DNA from: Letharia columbiana
Taxonomy: Eukaryota; Ascomycota; Lecanoromycetes; Lecanorales; Parmeliaceae
Length of the DNA stretch: 64,000 nt
NCBI RefSeq assembly: GCF_014066305.1
Contig: NW_023501148.1
Span: 345,461-409,460, forward strand
Direction: 5' to 3'
Positions within the stretch are counted from its first letter, which is position 1. Every line of letters begins with the position of its first letter. The position numbers and the translations under genes are program-made. Below are positions 24,601 through 35,926 of this stretch, piece by piece. The notes under the pieces are model-generated. The model saw only the letters and a program-made list of their open reading frames with translations, was not told the origin of the DNA and made no database searches.

Positions 24601-25829
24601 GCAATTGTGGGGCAATTTCTGCAGTCAGTACGGGGAGTATGATGACGATGATGGCTCAGAACAGCCCTCCACTCCTAGAGGGCGCGTGGGTGGAGGCAAA
24701 AGTAGGGTGCAGTTTGCAAGGCGGTCTAGCAGGGGTGTCAGGCAGGCAGGGGAGTCAAGGAGGAAGGCCCAGGCATCCAAAGACAAAGACAAGGGGGAGC
24801 CTCAAGACTACATGAGCAGAGCCAAGCAGCTGTGGAATGTTGTTGGGAAGGTCAGGCTCAAACACTTGTAAGGTTTATATCCTGAGATGCACACCATCAA
24901 CTTCAGGGAGAAAAATGCAAGATGACTCCAGTGCGATACATGTGTCTGTCCAAGCAAGAAGTGCAGTGGGAGTCTGCCTGATGTGGTCCGCTGGGCCTCT
25001 TCAGAACTAACCCCGTGTCAGCCTTGCTGCAGTTCACAGGACTGGAGACAATGGGCGGTAGTGACCAAAGCAGCCAAGATTTGACGCCTGCATCAGGCCA
25101 CAGCAGGTCCTTTGGAGGGCAGTGGGGCATGAACAGCACCAGATCGTTCAAGCCTGGCCTTGCCAGATCTAGGTCAGCCTCACCTTGACCTTCATACAAC
25201 CATAAACGGGTATCTGCTGTCCAAGGAAATAGAAGCTGTCTCTGCTTTGGAGGCACATTGGAGAGGCATTTTAGCAACACCACATGACTGGGGCATGTAT
25301 ATTCAAGGCAACAAGTCAATCATTATATCATCTCTGTCGTGTGTTTGGCAGGCTTGTGTGATCTGACCTGTGCACATGTATAGGGCTGATGGCCTTTAGC
25401 CATTAGACCAGCCATCATACCATGATGTCAAACTCAGTCTGCAATATGCTGAGACAGCATGGGGAAGCAGGTTTACTGCTGTACAGTACGCATTGCACGG
25501 TGACAAGCCCACATGTTCAGCTGGGCAAATAGCCTGAATCGTGATGCACAGTCATGGTCCATATGTGGTTTAACTATGTGATGCAATTGGGTGTGGGGTG
25601 CAGGCTGGGCCGAGGGGCCGGCCCTTCAGGAGTGGCTGATGACTACAAGTCAGCTGCTCTGCTGTCAAGGGCAGAAGAAGGTGACAGCAATGCCCTGCAC
25701 CCACAGCGCATCCCCAGTCATGCCAGTCCTGTTGTCAGGGATGCAGACAGCAGAAATTGGGCACGCACAGACAGACCTGGCAGTGCAGTGGCTGCCAAAA
25801 GAGCTGGAGAGTATGAAGGGCTTGTATGA
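16303..25829 (+). CDS. Unrecognised 992-residue protein: EF-hand region, Ser/Gln-rich linker, coiled coil, membrane segments
   Basis: Fifteen exons: 16303-16371, 16748-16844, 16955-17034, 17323-17369, 17813-18051, 18317-18542, 18912-19832, 20143-20338, 21058-21236, 21838-22006, 23040-23135, 23818-23885, 24625-24850, 25033-25172, 25604-25829. Phases agree and the sum is 993 codons. Residues about 90-105 form a canonical EF-hand loop (DKDGDHRLTKGD) and a weaker one follows (DASHSGKI), so calcium sensing is likely. The 921-bp exon is a low-complexity Ser/Gln/Pro-rich linker. Next comes a Glu/Arg-rich helix (AELQAQEEEREQLRHERMRR), then hydrophobic segments encoded at 21058-22006 (DIIKVMVILAILLADASFV; LAIVFFTNIVLSLAALVYIV) that look like two or three membrane passes, then a Lys/Asp/Arg-rich tail. 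I do not recognise the family. The first exon and start are the least certain part; it is divergent from the isomerase gene across a 55-bp gap. Confidence 0.7.
18542..18606 (+). repeat. (GT)n microsatellite covering a 5' splice site
   Basis: About 32 uninterrupted TG/GT units begin directly after AG at 18541-18542. That AG|GT is the only donor that joins exon 6 of the surrounding gene to the 921-bp exon in frame, so the repeat forms the start of the intron. Confidence 0.9.
20946..21048 (+). repeat. Minisatellite of TGACCCACACC units
   Basis: About nine imperfect copies of an 11-bp unit (TGACCCACACC and variants such as TGACCCCAGACC) lie in the intron just before the exon that starts at 21058, and supply its pyrimidine-rich acceptor region. 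Confidence 0.85.
22857..23099 (+). repeat. Tandem duplication of an exon with its acceptor site
   Basis: The stretch 22857-22951 is repeated at 22998-23099: both have GCAATAGCTCA, a GTGGTGTGTTT(G/A)CAG acceptor, AAAGACAGCAC and end in CCCAAGCAGCTGCAG. The second copy is the exon used in the model (KDSTLSKLAAMEGAVPKQLQ); the first would read KDSTWSKLAALQGPKQLQ but lacks a donor in the right phase. A weaker third relic (AGGGACAGCATGTTGTCCAA) lies near 22417. Confidence 0.75.
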
Positions 25830-26971
25830 TACAATTTGTGGCTTGCAAGGTTATAACTCATGATATCTGATGTATTCACTCCAAAATGTGCTTCTTTTCG
25901 TCAAGTAACATTGAGTCCACATCAGTTGAAAAGCAAGTGTGACTGTTGTCTTTCCAATTGGACTGGAAGCAGTGGGTGGCCAGATAAAGCAAACAATGCA
26001 TGCACAAACTAGCCATGTCACTATCATCTAGCATTTGCTGTATGGATGCACACTTGTTACATGGAATCATTCAGGTGGCGATGTTTCACATGCAGCAGTG
26101 TCGTCAAACTTTGTGGTGGGGTCTTCTGCTGTGCCTCAGGCAATGTGACAGCAAGGAACGTTTGAATTGTACTGCCTGTAAACTCGACAAGGCAATTATT
26201 GCATTGTCCATGCAGCTCTTCGATTGTTTCTTCTCTGCTTGCAAAGGTAGCACTCAGTCTGATCAATGTATCATGCATGATGCATGCAGACTGAGATCAT
26301 CATGACCGTTGGTATCATGCATGCAGCGTTCAGAAGGCTTGGTTACATCAGCTGCTGACTTTAGATGTTTTGGGATGCAACCCATGCATGACTTCTCAGT
26401 CATGGAACGCATCCATGTATGGTGTTTTAATGCATTTGTCTTGGGCAAATAGCCATGCACCTCTATGTCTTACAGGCACTACACATCAATGCACAGGCAG
26501 GGACGAGGAAAGAGGTATACTATTCTCCAGGGCATGTACTTCGATACTTGACCTGGTCCAGCTAACGAAGTCACGAAACCACACAAAGTCTGTTTGGTCA
26601 AAAAGGGTGTCAGAACAAGCAGTGCTTGTAACTTGAATCATGTGTGAAATTACGTATGGTTATAAGCGGTGCTCAGAGCAAAAAATGGGTAAACAAAAGA
26701 GCAAGTACCAAGTTTGTGTGCTTTTCGAGATGTCAGCACAATGTCATTAAGTGGTGTTAGCCCTGGTGTGCTACAACAGGCCTAGTGTGCTAGTAGTACA
26801 ACAAACAAACAAAATGGCAGATGAAGTGCTGCTCCTCATGATGCAGCTGCGGCAAACAAACGCTGCTTGAACAGCAAAATCAATGAACTTCAATTCGTTG
26901 GTGACCAGCATCAGAATCGCTGCTGATTGAAGCAGACCAACATTACTCTGAGGGAAGACGCCATACGTGTC
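25830..26971. other. Intergenic; no gene recognised
   Basis: About 1.1 kb between the ends of two convergent genes. It is rich in GCATG words (for example around 26270-26340) and has only short overlapping frames without motifs or convincing splice sites. Confidence 0.5.
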
Positions 26972-27499
26972 CTATGGTGCAGTCTGCTCACGTAGCTTGT
27001 AAGCTATTGTCACTCTTAGGGCTTCACAATCTCTTGATGGAGCCAAGCCTCTATGCACAAGATTTGCTTTGAACATTACACCAGTGTTTTTAATGGGCTC
27101 AACAGCAGAGAGCAGCTTAGTTCCTGGTATCCGAAAGACTGTAAGACCACCATCTGTGACCTCAGAAGCATATATGAGGAACGTCCAGTGTGAGTCATCT
27201 GCACCATCAGTGTGGAAGTCGCCGTCATGTCCAAACGTTTGCCCATTTGCATACACGTTTCGCAGTTGTAAGTCCTTCCCAGTCAGTTGCTTGAGCCTTT
27301 CAAAGACAGTTTCGTTAAACAAAGGATCCTCCTGAAGGTCCATGAACCAAAACCTTCGCTCGGTCGGCTTTGATCCGCTCCAGTTTGTCATCTTCCATGC
27401 ACCATGGTCAAACAACTGCTGACAGTAGAGCAGCTCACCCAAGTTTAGTATATTGCTATACACCTCAGGCAACTCAGTTAGTGAAGGGGCCTGTACCAT
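26972..27499 (-). CDS. 2-oxoglutarate/Fe(II)-dependent oxygenase of the prolyl 4-hydroxylase superfamily
   Basis: Such enzymes use 2-oxoglutarate, oxygen and Fe(II) to hydroxylate proteins or small molecules. The 175-residue product, starting at the ATG at 27499, shows the double-stranded beta-helix motifs in order: FWFMDL, NVYANGQTFG, the iron site FHTDG (His96, Asp98 from this start), TFLIYAS, TVFRIPGT, then the distal NLVHRGLAPSR (His149) and RVTIAYKL (Arg162, the 2-oxoglutarate anchor). The frame is open a little upstream without an ATG, so a short upstream exon is possible. It has no intron in the domain, unlike every neighbour, and the compact domain with RGLAPSR resembles the oxygenases I associate with large DNA viruses of algae and with bacteria. 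Substrate unknown. Confidence 0.85.
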   Translation of the reverse strand: MVQAPSLTELPEVYSNILNLGELLYCQQLFDHGAWKMTNWSGSKPTERRFWFMDLQEDPLFNETVFERLKQLTGKDLQLRNVYANGQTFGHDGDFHTDGADDSHWTFLIYASEVTDGGLTVFRIPGTKLLSAVEPIKNTGVMFKANLVHRGLAPSRDCEALRVTIAYKLREQTAP

Positions 27500-27909
27500 C
27501 TCACAGACTCGGCAACGAGGTCTCTGCTCACAATCAATATGTTGCAACACACGTCAGAGCCGACCGCAAGGCGTTGGCGGCATCGAGCGTGCTCAACTGT
27601 CATTGAGCCGGTCAAAAGTCAAGTTACGGTACTCTGTGACCTGGAACGGTAATACAACCTCATTCAAACTTCCCTTTTTGCTTCTTCGGTCTTGTCCTAC
27701 CTGAGCCAAACTTTCGCTGGTGCCATGCTGCAGACGGTCCATGTACTGTATAAGGGCCCGAAGCTACTGTCTGGCTTCTTGCACCATCCTATGCTTGCAT
27801 GAAATCTAAGCTCACCTTTATCACCCTTGCTTGGCACAGCCAAGTCTGCCAGATCTTTCCATAGGCTACCCCTGAGAGCCGTCTTTACCATCCGTTGTCT
27901 CTAGTAGGC
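27500..27909. promoter_or_regulatory. Divergent intergenic region between the oxygenase and BCKDHA
   Basis: The 410 bp between two divergently read genes should hold both promoters. No TATA-like element or other motif stands out. A short minus-strand frame ending in a good donor (MAPAKVWLR then GTAGGA, about 27704-27730) might be a 5' exon of the oxygenase, but no acceptor in the matching phase was found. Confidence 0.4.
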
Positions 27910-30900
27910 ATGGCAATGCCCTGTCATGCTTGCAGTCGATTTGCCTCGAAGCTCTATGGAGCTATTAGGCAGCAGCTTGCAACAGGCCACATTGGATCAC
28001 AAACAAATATGGCAGCCTGCTACAATCAACTATTCAGCACCAACACTACGGTTACTGCTAAGGTGGAGGACTCTATGGACTTCCCAGGCGGCAAAGTCCC
28101 CTTCACTCAACAAGTATTGTCCAGGCATACGCTGTTCAAAGCAACAACTGATGTCAGTGCCCTCAGGTGCTGGTTGTGAGTGCAGCTCAAAATGATCGGT
28201 GGCCCTGAGTCAAGCACCCCTCCAATGAGTTGTTACAGAACAGTAGACAGCACTGGGGCAGACGTAGCTGGTGCAGAAGTTCCCCATCAAATAGGACGGG
28301 ATTTGGCCACCAAAATGTATAGCACCATGGCAGCCTTGCAGATAGTTGACACTGTCTTTTACGAGGCTCAGAGACAGGTGGGCACAATACTCAACAATAA
28401 CAACCCTTGATGCAGCCTCACAAACCATGTGCTGTATCTGCTGTGGATTACAGGTTGAGTTCAGTCTGTCATTGCTGACTGTGATCAATGCCCTCTCGCT
28501 AGCATGACTTTCACACAATGCGGCAGCACTGTCATTTGAAACATTTAAACCATACGCAACTGCCTCAAGCCGGCCAGAAGTGAGACTTGTGCTCTGTCAA
28601 CCCAAACACTAATTTGTTATCCCATGCAAAATTCTGCTACAAGCTGATGCAGCGTCTCCTCATCAAATCTGTCGCCTGCAGGGAAGGTTCTCTTTTTTCA
28701 TGACAAGTGCTGGCGAAGAGGCAACAGCTGTAGGATCAGCAGCTGCTTTGACGCTAGACGACACAGTGAGCCTCCAAAACTTGCCTAGTAGGATTACTTT
28801 GAGCTAAGGCGCGCTGTAGGCACTAGTACAAGGGCCCTGACAGGCTGATTACTGTAATACATCAATGCCTGAAACAGCAACGCATACTCAGAGGCAAACT
28901 GCTCAAAGATGATCTGAGCATCTCTTGCAGGTCTTCACCCAATACCGCGAGCATGGGGTCATGATGTGGCGTGGCTATACCATACAGCAAATGGCACACC
29001 AGGTAAACTTATCGAGCTTGTAGTGGTTGCTGTTCTGTCCGGTGAACCATGTCTGTAGATGACAAATTCTACCTTGTTTGTCCTACTACACTGTTTCATG
29101 CCTCTGCTGCGGCACTTGTGCATGCTGTAGAAGTACTTTGTGTGATGCGCTTGCTTGCATCTTGGTCGTTGTGCAGCAATTGCGCACAAACTGAACAGTC
29201 AACTTCATGCATCTCCTGCATCTCCGTCAGCAGCTTCAGCACAGCAAGCTTCATGTCGAGCACAGCCTGCACAGTACAACTGCACTCGTACAGGACAGGT
29301 CGACTCAGCAAACTGCCTTCTGCAGTGCTATGGAAACCAGTTGGGTCATGGCAAAGGCCGCCAGATGCCAATCCACTACGGCAGCAAGGAGCTCAACTTC
29401 CAAACCATATCCTCCCCACTGGCTACACAGTTACCCCATGCTGTTGGGGCAGCCTATGCACTCAAGGTCAGCAAGCCCACACCCCCTGCCTTTTCAATCT
29501 GCTGCCCCTCTCTCAGCATGAAGAGGTGTATGTGGTTGCTGTAGCTGCCATGTGGAACGGCAAGTGCTTGGCCAGCTTCGAAGCTGCAGTTCAGTGCACT
29601 GCATGACATAGTCAACTGCTTGGCACTGCTCAACTGTTAGCAGCCTGTTGTTGTGAGCCAATACGTTGTTTGGCTGACACAGAGCCAGAGCGGTGAGCTT
29701 GCATCCTCTTTGTGAACATGGAGCCTGCTGCAGACTGCTTTATTTGCACAGACAAGCACCCAGACTCCCTGTCATTATTGCTGCATTGCTGCACATTACT
29801 GCTTATTGCTGAAAAAGGGTATTCTGCCTAGTGTTGGTGAGCCTATGCCCCAAACGCCTCATCATTGCAAGGCAACCCCACCATAGTTCATGCTGGGCAC
29901 ACCATGTTGTGTCAAACATACTTCCACACAGACTCTTTCACTAACAACCAGACAGCAGAAAAGTGGACTGCTAAATCTGAACGGTTAAATGCTCATGAGC
30001 CCTGTAATTGTTGATGCAGTTGGAGCGCAAGCATGCTTGTGCTGCGGTGTACTTTGGGGAGGGTGCAGCATCAGAAGGGGACTTTCATGCTGCTGTCAAC
30101 TTTGCCAGTACTCTTGGTGCACCTGTGGTCTTCATCTGTCGCAACAATGGCTGGGCCATCAGCACTCCTAGCACTGAGCAGTACAGAGGTGTACTGTTGT
30201 CTCCTGTTTGCAATTGCAGCAGCACCAATGGTTGTTGCGCCACACCAGTCAGCTGTTCCTCATGTACAGAATGACTCTGCCACAGTTTCTGTTTGCCATG
30301 TTGTTAGTCTGAGTGGTGTCAAGCCAATGCAGATGCTATCTGTCAGCTGGCCTGCACCTTGAAGTATGTCATGTTGTACCTGATGCTCATGAGAGCAGGC
30401 AGCAGCTTGTTCAGCTCAGCATTGCCAGAAGAGGTGATGGTAGGCTCAGAGTGTGATAGGGTGCAGGTGATGGCATTGCCGGAAGGGGGCCCTCGTATGG
30501 CATCGCCAGCATCAGGGTTGATGGAGGAGATGCAAGGGCAGTATACAATGCCACAGCTGAGGCACGCAGGATAGCTGTGACCAGCAGCTGCCCTGTGCTC
30601 ATTGAGGTAGGCCTTGCAGGTCTGCTTTAGCCTGATCTGTCAAGTTCTGCCTGATTGTGAGCAGCCTGTGACAGTGATATGCCGTCTAAACTGATTTGGA
30701 TCAACCAATGGTCTGCCTTGTACCCGCAGCTTTCAAGCTTTGTCAGCTGTCTTTGCTGTGCTTTGCTTTTGCTGCAGCTCACTGGCCTGCATGGCACTGT
30801 TGCTAATTCCAACAGCACTGTTAATACTCCCTGGCAACAACTGCTGTGCAACTGCATTGGGCAGGCTTCTGGTGCCAAAGTCAATTGTGTAGTGTGTGGG

Positions 30901-32048
30901 TTGTTGCCTTGAACACTAACATTGCCAGATCAAGCACGTCATGAGGAAGGACATGCAAAGGTGTTAGACCTCTTCATGTCTTATGCAGGCCATGTCATAC
31001 CGCAGTGGCCATCACTCCACTTCTGATGACTCCTCCAGGTGGATTTCTGTACCCCATGTGTTTTGATTGAGCACATCAGCTTGACCCATGTGCTGTAACT
31101 ACTCTTGCATTGTTTTTGCATGTCACTGACAGCTCATCATAGTTGCAACATGTTACACAAGCGTATGTAGCGATGTAGGCGCCTGTATGTACCTCTGCCA
31201 TGGCTATGTCCATTTTGGTACTCGCAGGTGTCCAACTTGATGCCCTGCATGCTGTTGTAATCACTGCAGACTGAGGCTTTGGCTGACCTCTGGCTGCAGA
31301 TATCGCACAGCAGATGAGATGAACAGATGGCGTGCAAGAGACCCAGTCATGCGCTTCCAGAGCCTGCTACTCGCCAACAACTGGTGGGATGCACAACAGG
31401 AGAAAGATCTACGCTTAAACCTTAGGAAAGAGGTTTGCATCTCTGCCAACAAACACTGCAACCAGAAAACTGGAACATGCGGATCAAACTTGGGTTGCTG
31501 CTTGGCTCGTCCACAGTTTGCTGTGTGTTTCCTTGCCTACAGCAATGAATAAGTGTATGTGCACAGTGGATGGCCAGCGTCAAAGCGCCAGTGTTATGAG
31601 GCATGATGGTGTTATGGCTGATGTCGTGCATGCCTATGCAGGTATTGAAAGCATTGGAAGCTGCACAGAAGGAGCCTAAAGCTCCTTTGGCAGACTTGTT
31701 CACAGACGGTAAGAAGATATGACTTGGTAACGGCTGCTGCATTAGCATCACTGCTCACAACCACACAGTCATACCAAGGATTGCTGGCTTCAGCCAGATC
31801 TGGCCACAGCGTCTTCTTGTTGTTGTCTCTGGGCTTGCGTTCTGTCTACAGCATCCTGAACAACTTTTGTGCTGACTGTATGATGTGCACACAACCAGCT
31901 AGCCAATGTTACTGTAGCTGACTTGCGCTTTGTGTGCAATACAGTTTACAAGGAAATGCCATGGCACTTGAAGGAGCAAATGGCACAGGCCATGGCGCAT
32001 TCGAAGGCGCATCCTGGAGCCTGCCCGTCAGACATACCGGTCAGATAG
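27910..32048 (+). CDS. BCKDHA: Branched-chain 2-oxoacid dehydrogenase E1 alpha subunit, mitochondrial
   Basis: The E1 alpha/beta enzyme decarboxylates the keto acids of Leu, Ile and Val using thiamine diphosphate, in the mitochondrial matrix. Eleven exons: 27910-28113, 28186-28377, 28682-28765, 28931-29002, 29326-29466, 30020-30188, 30467-30606, 30989-31038, 31300-31432, 31642-31708, 31945-32048; the sum is 452 codons and all phases agree. After a probable transit peptide come [10 protein letters not shown], the family start ELAxKMYSTM-like region ([20 protein letters not shown]), [14 protein letters not shown], the thiamine-diphosphate motif from [11 protein letters not shown] (about 244) to RNNGW (272-276), and the regulated loop [16 protein letters not shown]. 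Length (451) is normal for the family. The E2 and kinase partners are not in this window. The 3' end is convergent with the next gene, 367 bp away. Confidence 0.95.
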
Positions 32049-32415
32049 TCCGCATGCAGCACAGTAATACATAAATCTAGATGAGTAATTGCTGTACCAT
32101 CACATCACAATAAGATTGACAGCATTGAATGTACTACATGAGGCCACGCTGTTGATGGCAACAAATGGCCTCAATGATCTGTCTTGCACTGCCTCACTAG
32201 CTACACTTAGCATGATGGGTACAGCAAGAACAACAACGTGCAATTTCAGTTAAATCCCTGTCAACTTCAAGTACACATTAATAATTTTAGATATCCTAGC
32301 TAACCATCACAGCAGGAGCAAGACATTGTTCTGTATCCTACTCTACTGAAGTACGCTGTATAATAAATTCTGGTTCATTGACTACCCTGCAGTGGCAGCA
32401 GCCCTGAGAACACCT
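32049..32415. other. Convergent 3' region between BCKDHA and the phosphoglycerate mutase
   Basis: It should contain both 3' untranslated regions. No frame or RNA gene is seen, and no clear polyadenylation motif could be assigned. Confidence 0.5.
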
Positions 32416-35400
32416 TCATGGTCTGTGTAAAGCAATAAATTGCTGCACAATTGGCATGACCTCACCACCTGGAAAGCGACCCAAAAAGCCAGCTGCAGCA
32501 GCAGCTTCGCCAAAGGTGGTGACATCATCACCAGTAGGTTGCTTCATGAAGCTTTTATTCAAATTCATTCGCTGTAGTGCTGTCTTGCCCAATGCATGTA
32601 ATGAAGCCTCGCTGTGGGGTCCTGAGGGGTGTGGAATGTGCAACAAGGGAGTCCCCAATACAGCATCTGAACCACCTGAGTGCTCAACCTACAGAAGACA
32701 CTGAGCGTGTGAATGTAGCAAAGTGTGCTGTGTCACAGCAATATACACAGTGAAGCACATTTCAAGAAATCGCTAGAGCAACTAGCACATCCTGAAACCT
32801 CCTGGAAGGCGTCATGTTCTCTATACTGTCATAGCCAGATTATCGACATATCACACAAATGCTCCATGTTCCTGTAGATTAAGTGCCCCCAAAAAGCAAT
32901 TGGACACAAACCTCAGAGCATATCATGCACCTGTAGTTCAACAGAAGCGCAGCAAGCACTGTATCAAGTCCTGTAATGTTTGCACTCAGAGGCACCAACG
33001 GTGTGCTCACAAATGTATGTGTTGCGAGTACTCACCACATGGCGCACATGCGCTATTGTGAATGGAACAGGCTCATGAGAATGGTCTCCGAACAGCACAG
33101 GTGTTGAGTGGTCTCCTGTCACACAAACCGCATACCAGCCCTGACCACATGCCTCCGCTTCGTGCAGCCGCCGGATCAACTGTTGTATCATCACATCCAC
33201 GCACTCCAGATACTGGAGCTGTAAAACGAGATCAGTCAGGCCTCTGTAACATCAGCAGCTGGACAAGCGTGCTGCAGCTTTGTCTGACTGTGTACAGAAT
33301 GAGATATAAGGCAGGCAGCCAGGTTTGTCAGGCTAAGTCCAACTAAAGTGCATGTATTGAAAGAAACAAAAAAGACAGATCCTTTGCTGCTGCTTCCTGG
33401 CATGCTTAGCATGAGCAAGGCAGATTGTCACCTTAAGCACCGGCTGCTGGTCATGTCCAGTGTCGTCCACTGCCTTGATATGGAGAAAGCCAAAGTCATA
33501 GGTTCCAGAGCTCAGGGCGTCTGCCATTGTCTTAGCTTTCACATGAAACTGTGTTCTGTAGTCGCCTGGCACACCAAACAAATATGCAACTACAAATAGC
33601 TATGCAGCGGTTGTATGCAAGTTTCAACTGGCCTGTCAGATTGTCTTTCTGTCCATGCGTGCAGCAGATCACACAGCACGTTGTACATGTGCATGAGCTG
33701 CCAAGGACCTTGCAAGCAAGTAATTGGTGGCAGAGCCTGGTGTACCTGTTGCCCCAGGAGCTTCCAATCGATCAATGCCTAGTGACATGCCGAGGCCAGC
33801 AATGATCTTAGTGGGAGCCACCATGCAGGCTCTCATACCGTGCCGGTCTGCAAAGGTGGGCACAGCAATCCTGAATCAAAAAAGGGTATACTTATGTCCC
33901 TTTTCGCGCAGCATGTCCTTGCTACATTGTCCACTGTGTCCTTTATAGTGCAAGCTGAACAGCTGGACAGCAAATCGAAACATTTGCACCTGTGGCATAT
34001 GCAGCGATACAAGCAGTGTGGATGCTACAAGTTGGCAGCAAGATGCCCACCTAGAGCCACAACCGCGTAGCAACACTACATTGGCGGGTGGGCTTCCCTG
34101 TGCTATGCGCTGCTGGTTCACTGCATGGTCCTGCAATATGCCACCAAGCAGCTACAATTGCTTGCACAAGATGACCACAGCACAGTGCAGCAGCGCTTAA
34201 AGCAGCCTTGTAAATAGGTAGTGTACACAGAAGAAACACTGGTTCAGCAGTTGAGCACGCAGAACAGGGTCAACAGCTGAGGCCTGAGACTATGCTGACA
34301 TGGAGCAAAGCAGTGAAGACATTGTACAGGTTGGCACAGCCACAATTGATGCTCAGCAAGCACATATGCACAGACTTGGCAGATAACTGCTGCAAGAACT
34401 TGATGACACAAGGAGGTTTCACATTACCTGTAACACCTCTTGCAGAGCTGTGGACAGCTCGTTCACGACTGCAGCTGTGTACTGAGCTTCAGCTGTTGCT
34501 TTCAATGGCTTGGACACCTGTGATGCGAATCATGCATCTGAGGCAAATGAGTGGTGTGTTTTGCATGCACAGCAAAATTGCTCCAGCTGACAATGGCCCA
34601 TCACCTGAGAGTCAGTCCCAACTTGCAGCACATAGCTGCGAGACTACACAGAATAGATGTGCCCCAACTGACCTGAAGAGGCAGGTTATCCTTCAGTGGA
34701 TCGGTGCCACTGACCTCATCAGACAAGCCCGGGCCACTCACAACTATTCCACAGCGGTGCTCAGTTGCATATTTAGCTTTGACAATGAGGTGAGGGAATG
34801 AAGGCAGGCTCACACCTGCCAAGAGGACACCAAGCATGAGTAAGCCATTGATGCTGTCAGCAAGTCAATCCAGGCATGTGTGAACATACCATTCAGTGCT
34901 GAACACAGGAGAGGGCCTACATCTTCGAAATGCCTGTCCGCCCTCCTTTTTAAAACAATCTTGGTGGCAGGGTCTAAAGTAGCAAAATTGCATTTGAATG
35001 CAATGTCACCAGGGGCCATGTCAATGCCTGCACCCATGCTTTCTAATGCACCTCTGCCTCTATAGTATCTGCATTCAAAAGGTTGTTGATTTCAAACAGG
35101 TTGCTGTGTCTGAACGTCCCATACTAGTAATTTTGGCATTCACTTACAGCCTGGGGTCATAACCAAAGATGGACAAATGTGCTGTGTCGCTCCCGCATGC
35201 TAGTCCAGGTTCCACAGGATCAAGAAGACCATTCAGGCCAGCAGCTGCACGACACTAAACATTGAGCCTTGTTTTGGGCTGGAAACATCAGCATCGAGCA
35301 GGCAAAGTGTATGAGTAGAGCAGACCTGCAATCGCGTCCATTCCAGGTGTGTTTGCTGCTTCCAAGGGAGTCAGGTTCGCCAGTGCAGGTATCTGAATGT

Positions 35401-35572
35401 CCGCCAGGCCATCAATCAATACAAACGCAATCCGTCCGGTCTTTGCCCGGCTGGTTTCCTCTTGACCCAGTAAATTACCGCCCATGCTTGACTGCACACC
35501 CAGGGAAAGTGGTGCAGAGGTTGCCGCTGCAGCTGTTCTTATCGCTGGTACAGCGTGGATACGAAGGGACAT
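32416..35572 (-). CDS. apgM: Cofactor-independent phosphoglycerate mutase, archaeal (ApgM) type
   Basis: It interconverts 3- and 2-phosphoglycerate in glycolysis without 2,3-bisphosphoglycerate. Ten minus-strand exons: 35326-35572, 35148-35244, 34890-35068, 34673-34815, 34428-34517, 34051-34130, 33746-33870, 33432-33565, 33036-33218, 32416-32688; total 517 codons, phases consistent. Alkaline-phosphatase-superfamily motifs appear in order: [11 protein letters not shown] (metal Asp), [15 protein letters not shown] (catalytic nucleophile region), [52 protein letters not shown] and VTGDHSTP (late metal ligands). ApgM normally starts close to the first motif; the 45 residues ahead of it, Ala-rich with few acids, may be a transit peptide. 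Length is otherwise typical. The gene shares a 354-bp divergent upstream region with the JMJD4 gene. Confidence 0.93.
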
Positions 35573-35926
35573 AACGATCGGAGGTGCCGCAGAGCACACA
35601 TATGTTGCATAAGGGCAGCCATGCTTGGCACCAGCATGCCGAGTTTTATGCTACCGTAACTCATGCCTCATGCTTCACTCGCTTGCAGCATGCATTCGCA
35701 TGTGCTGAGAGAGAGGGAGAGAGATTACAATGCTTTGACCAGCCAACAAGTCTGATGTAAGGATGTTATAGAACGGTTCATCTCCTTCGACCTTGTGCAT
35801 AGCTCTACAGCTGAAGGCGGCACCACTTTATGCCTGCATCTTGACATCTGGAGAAAAGACGGATGCATATGTCGCATCGGTTTGAGTGACCGTCATTAGA
35901 GCTGAAAACTTCAGAGACATGCTGAG
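35573..35926. promoter_or_regulatory. Bidirectional promoter region with a GA-rich tract
   Basis: The 354 bp between the divergent starts of the mutase and the JMJD4-like gene must hold both promoters. A GAGAGAGAGGGAGAGAGA tract lies at about 35706-35725. Its role is inferred only from position. Confidence 0.45.
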
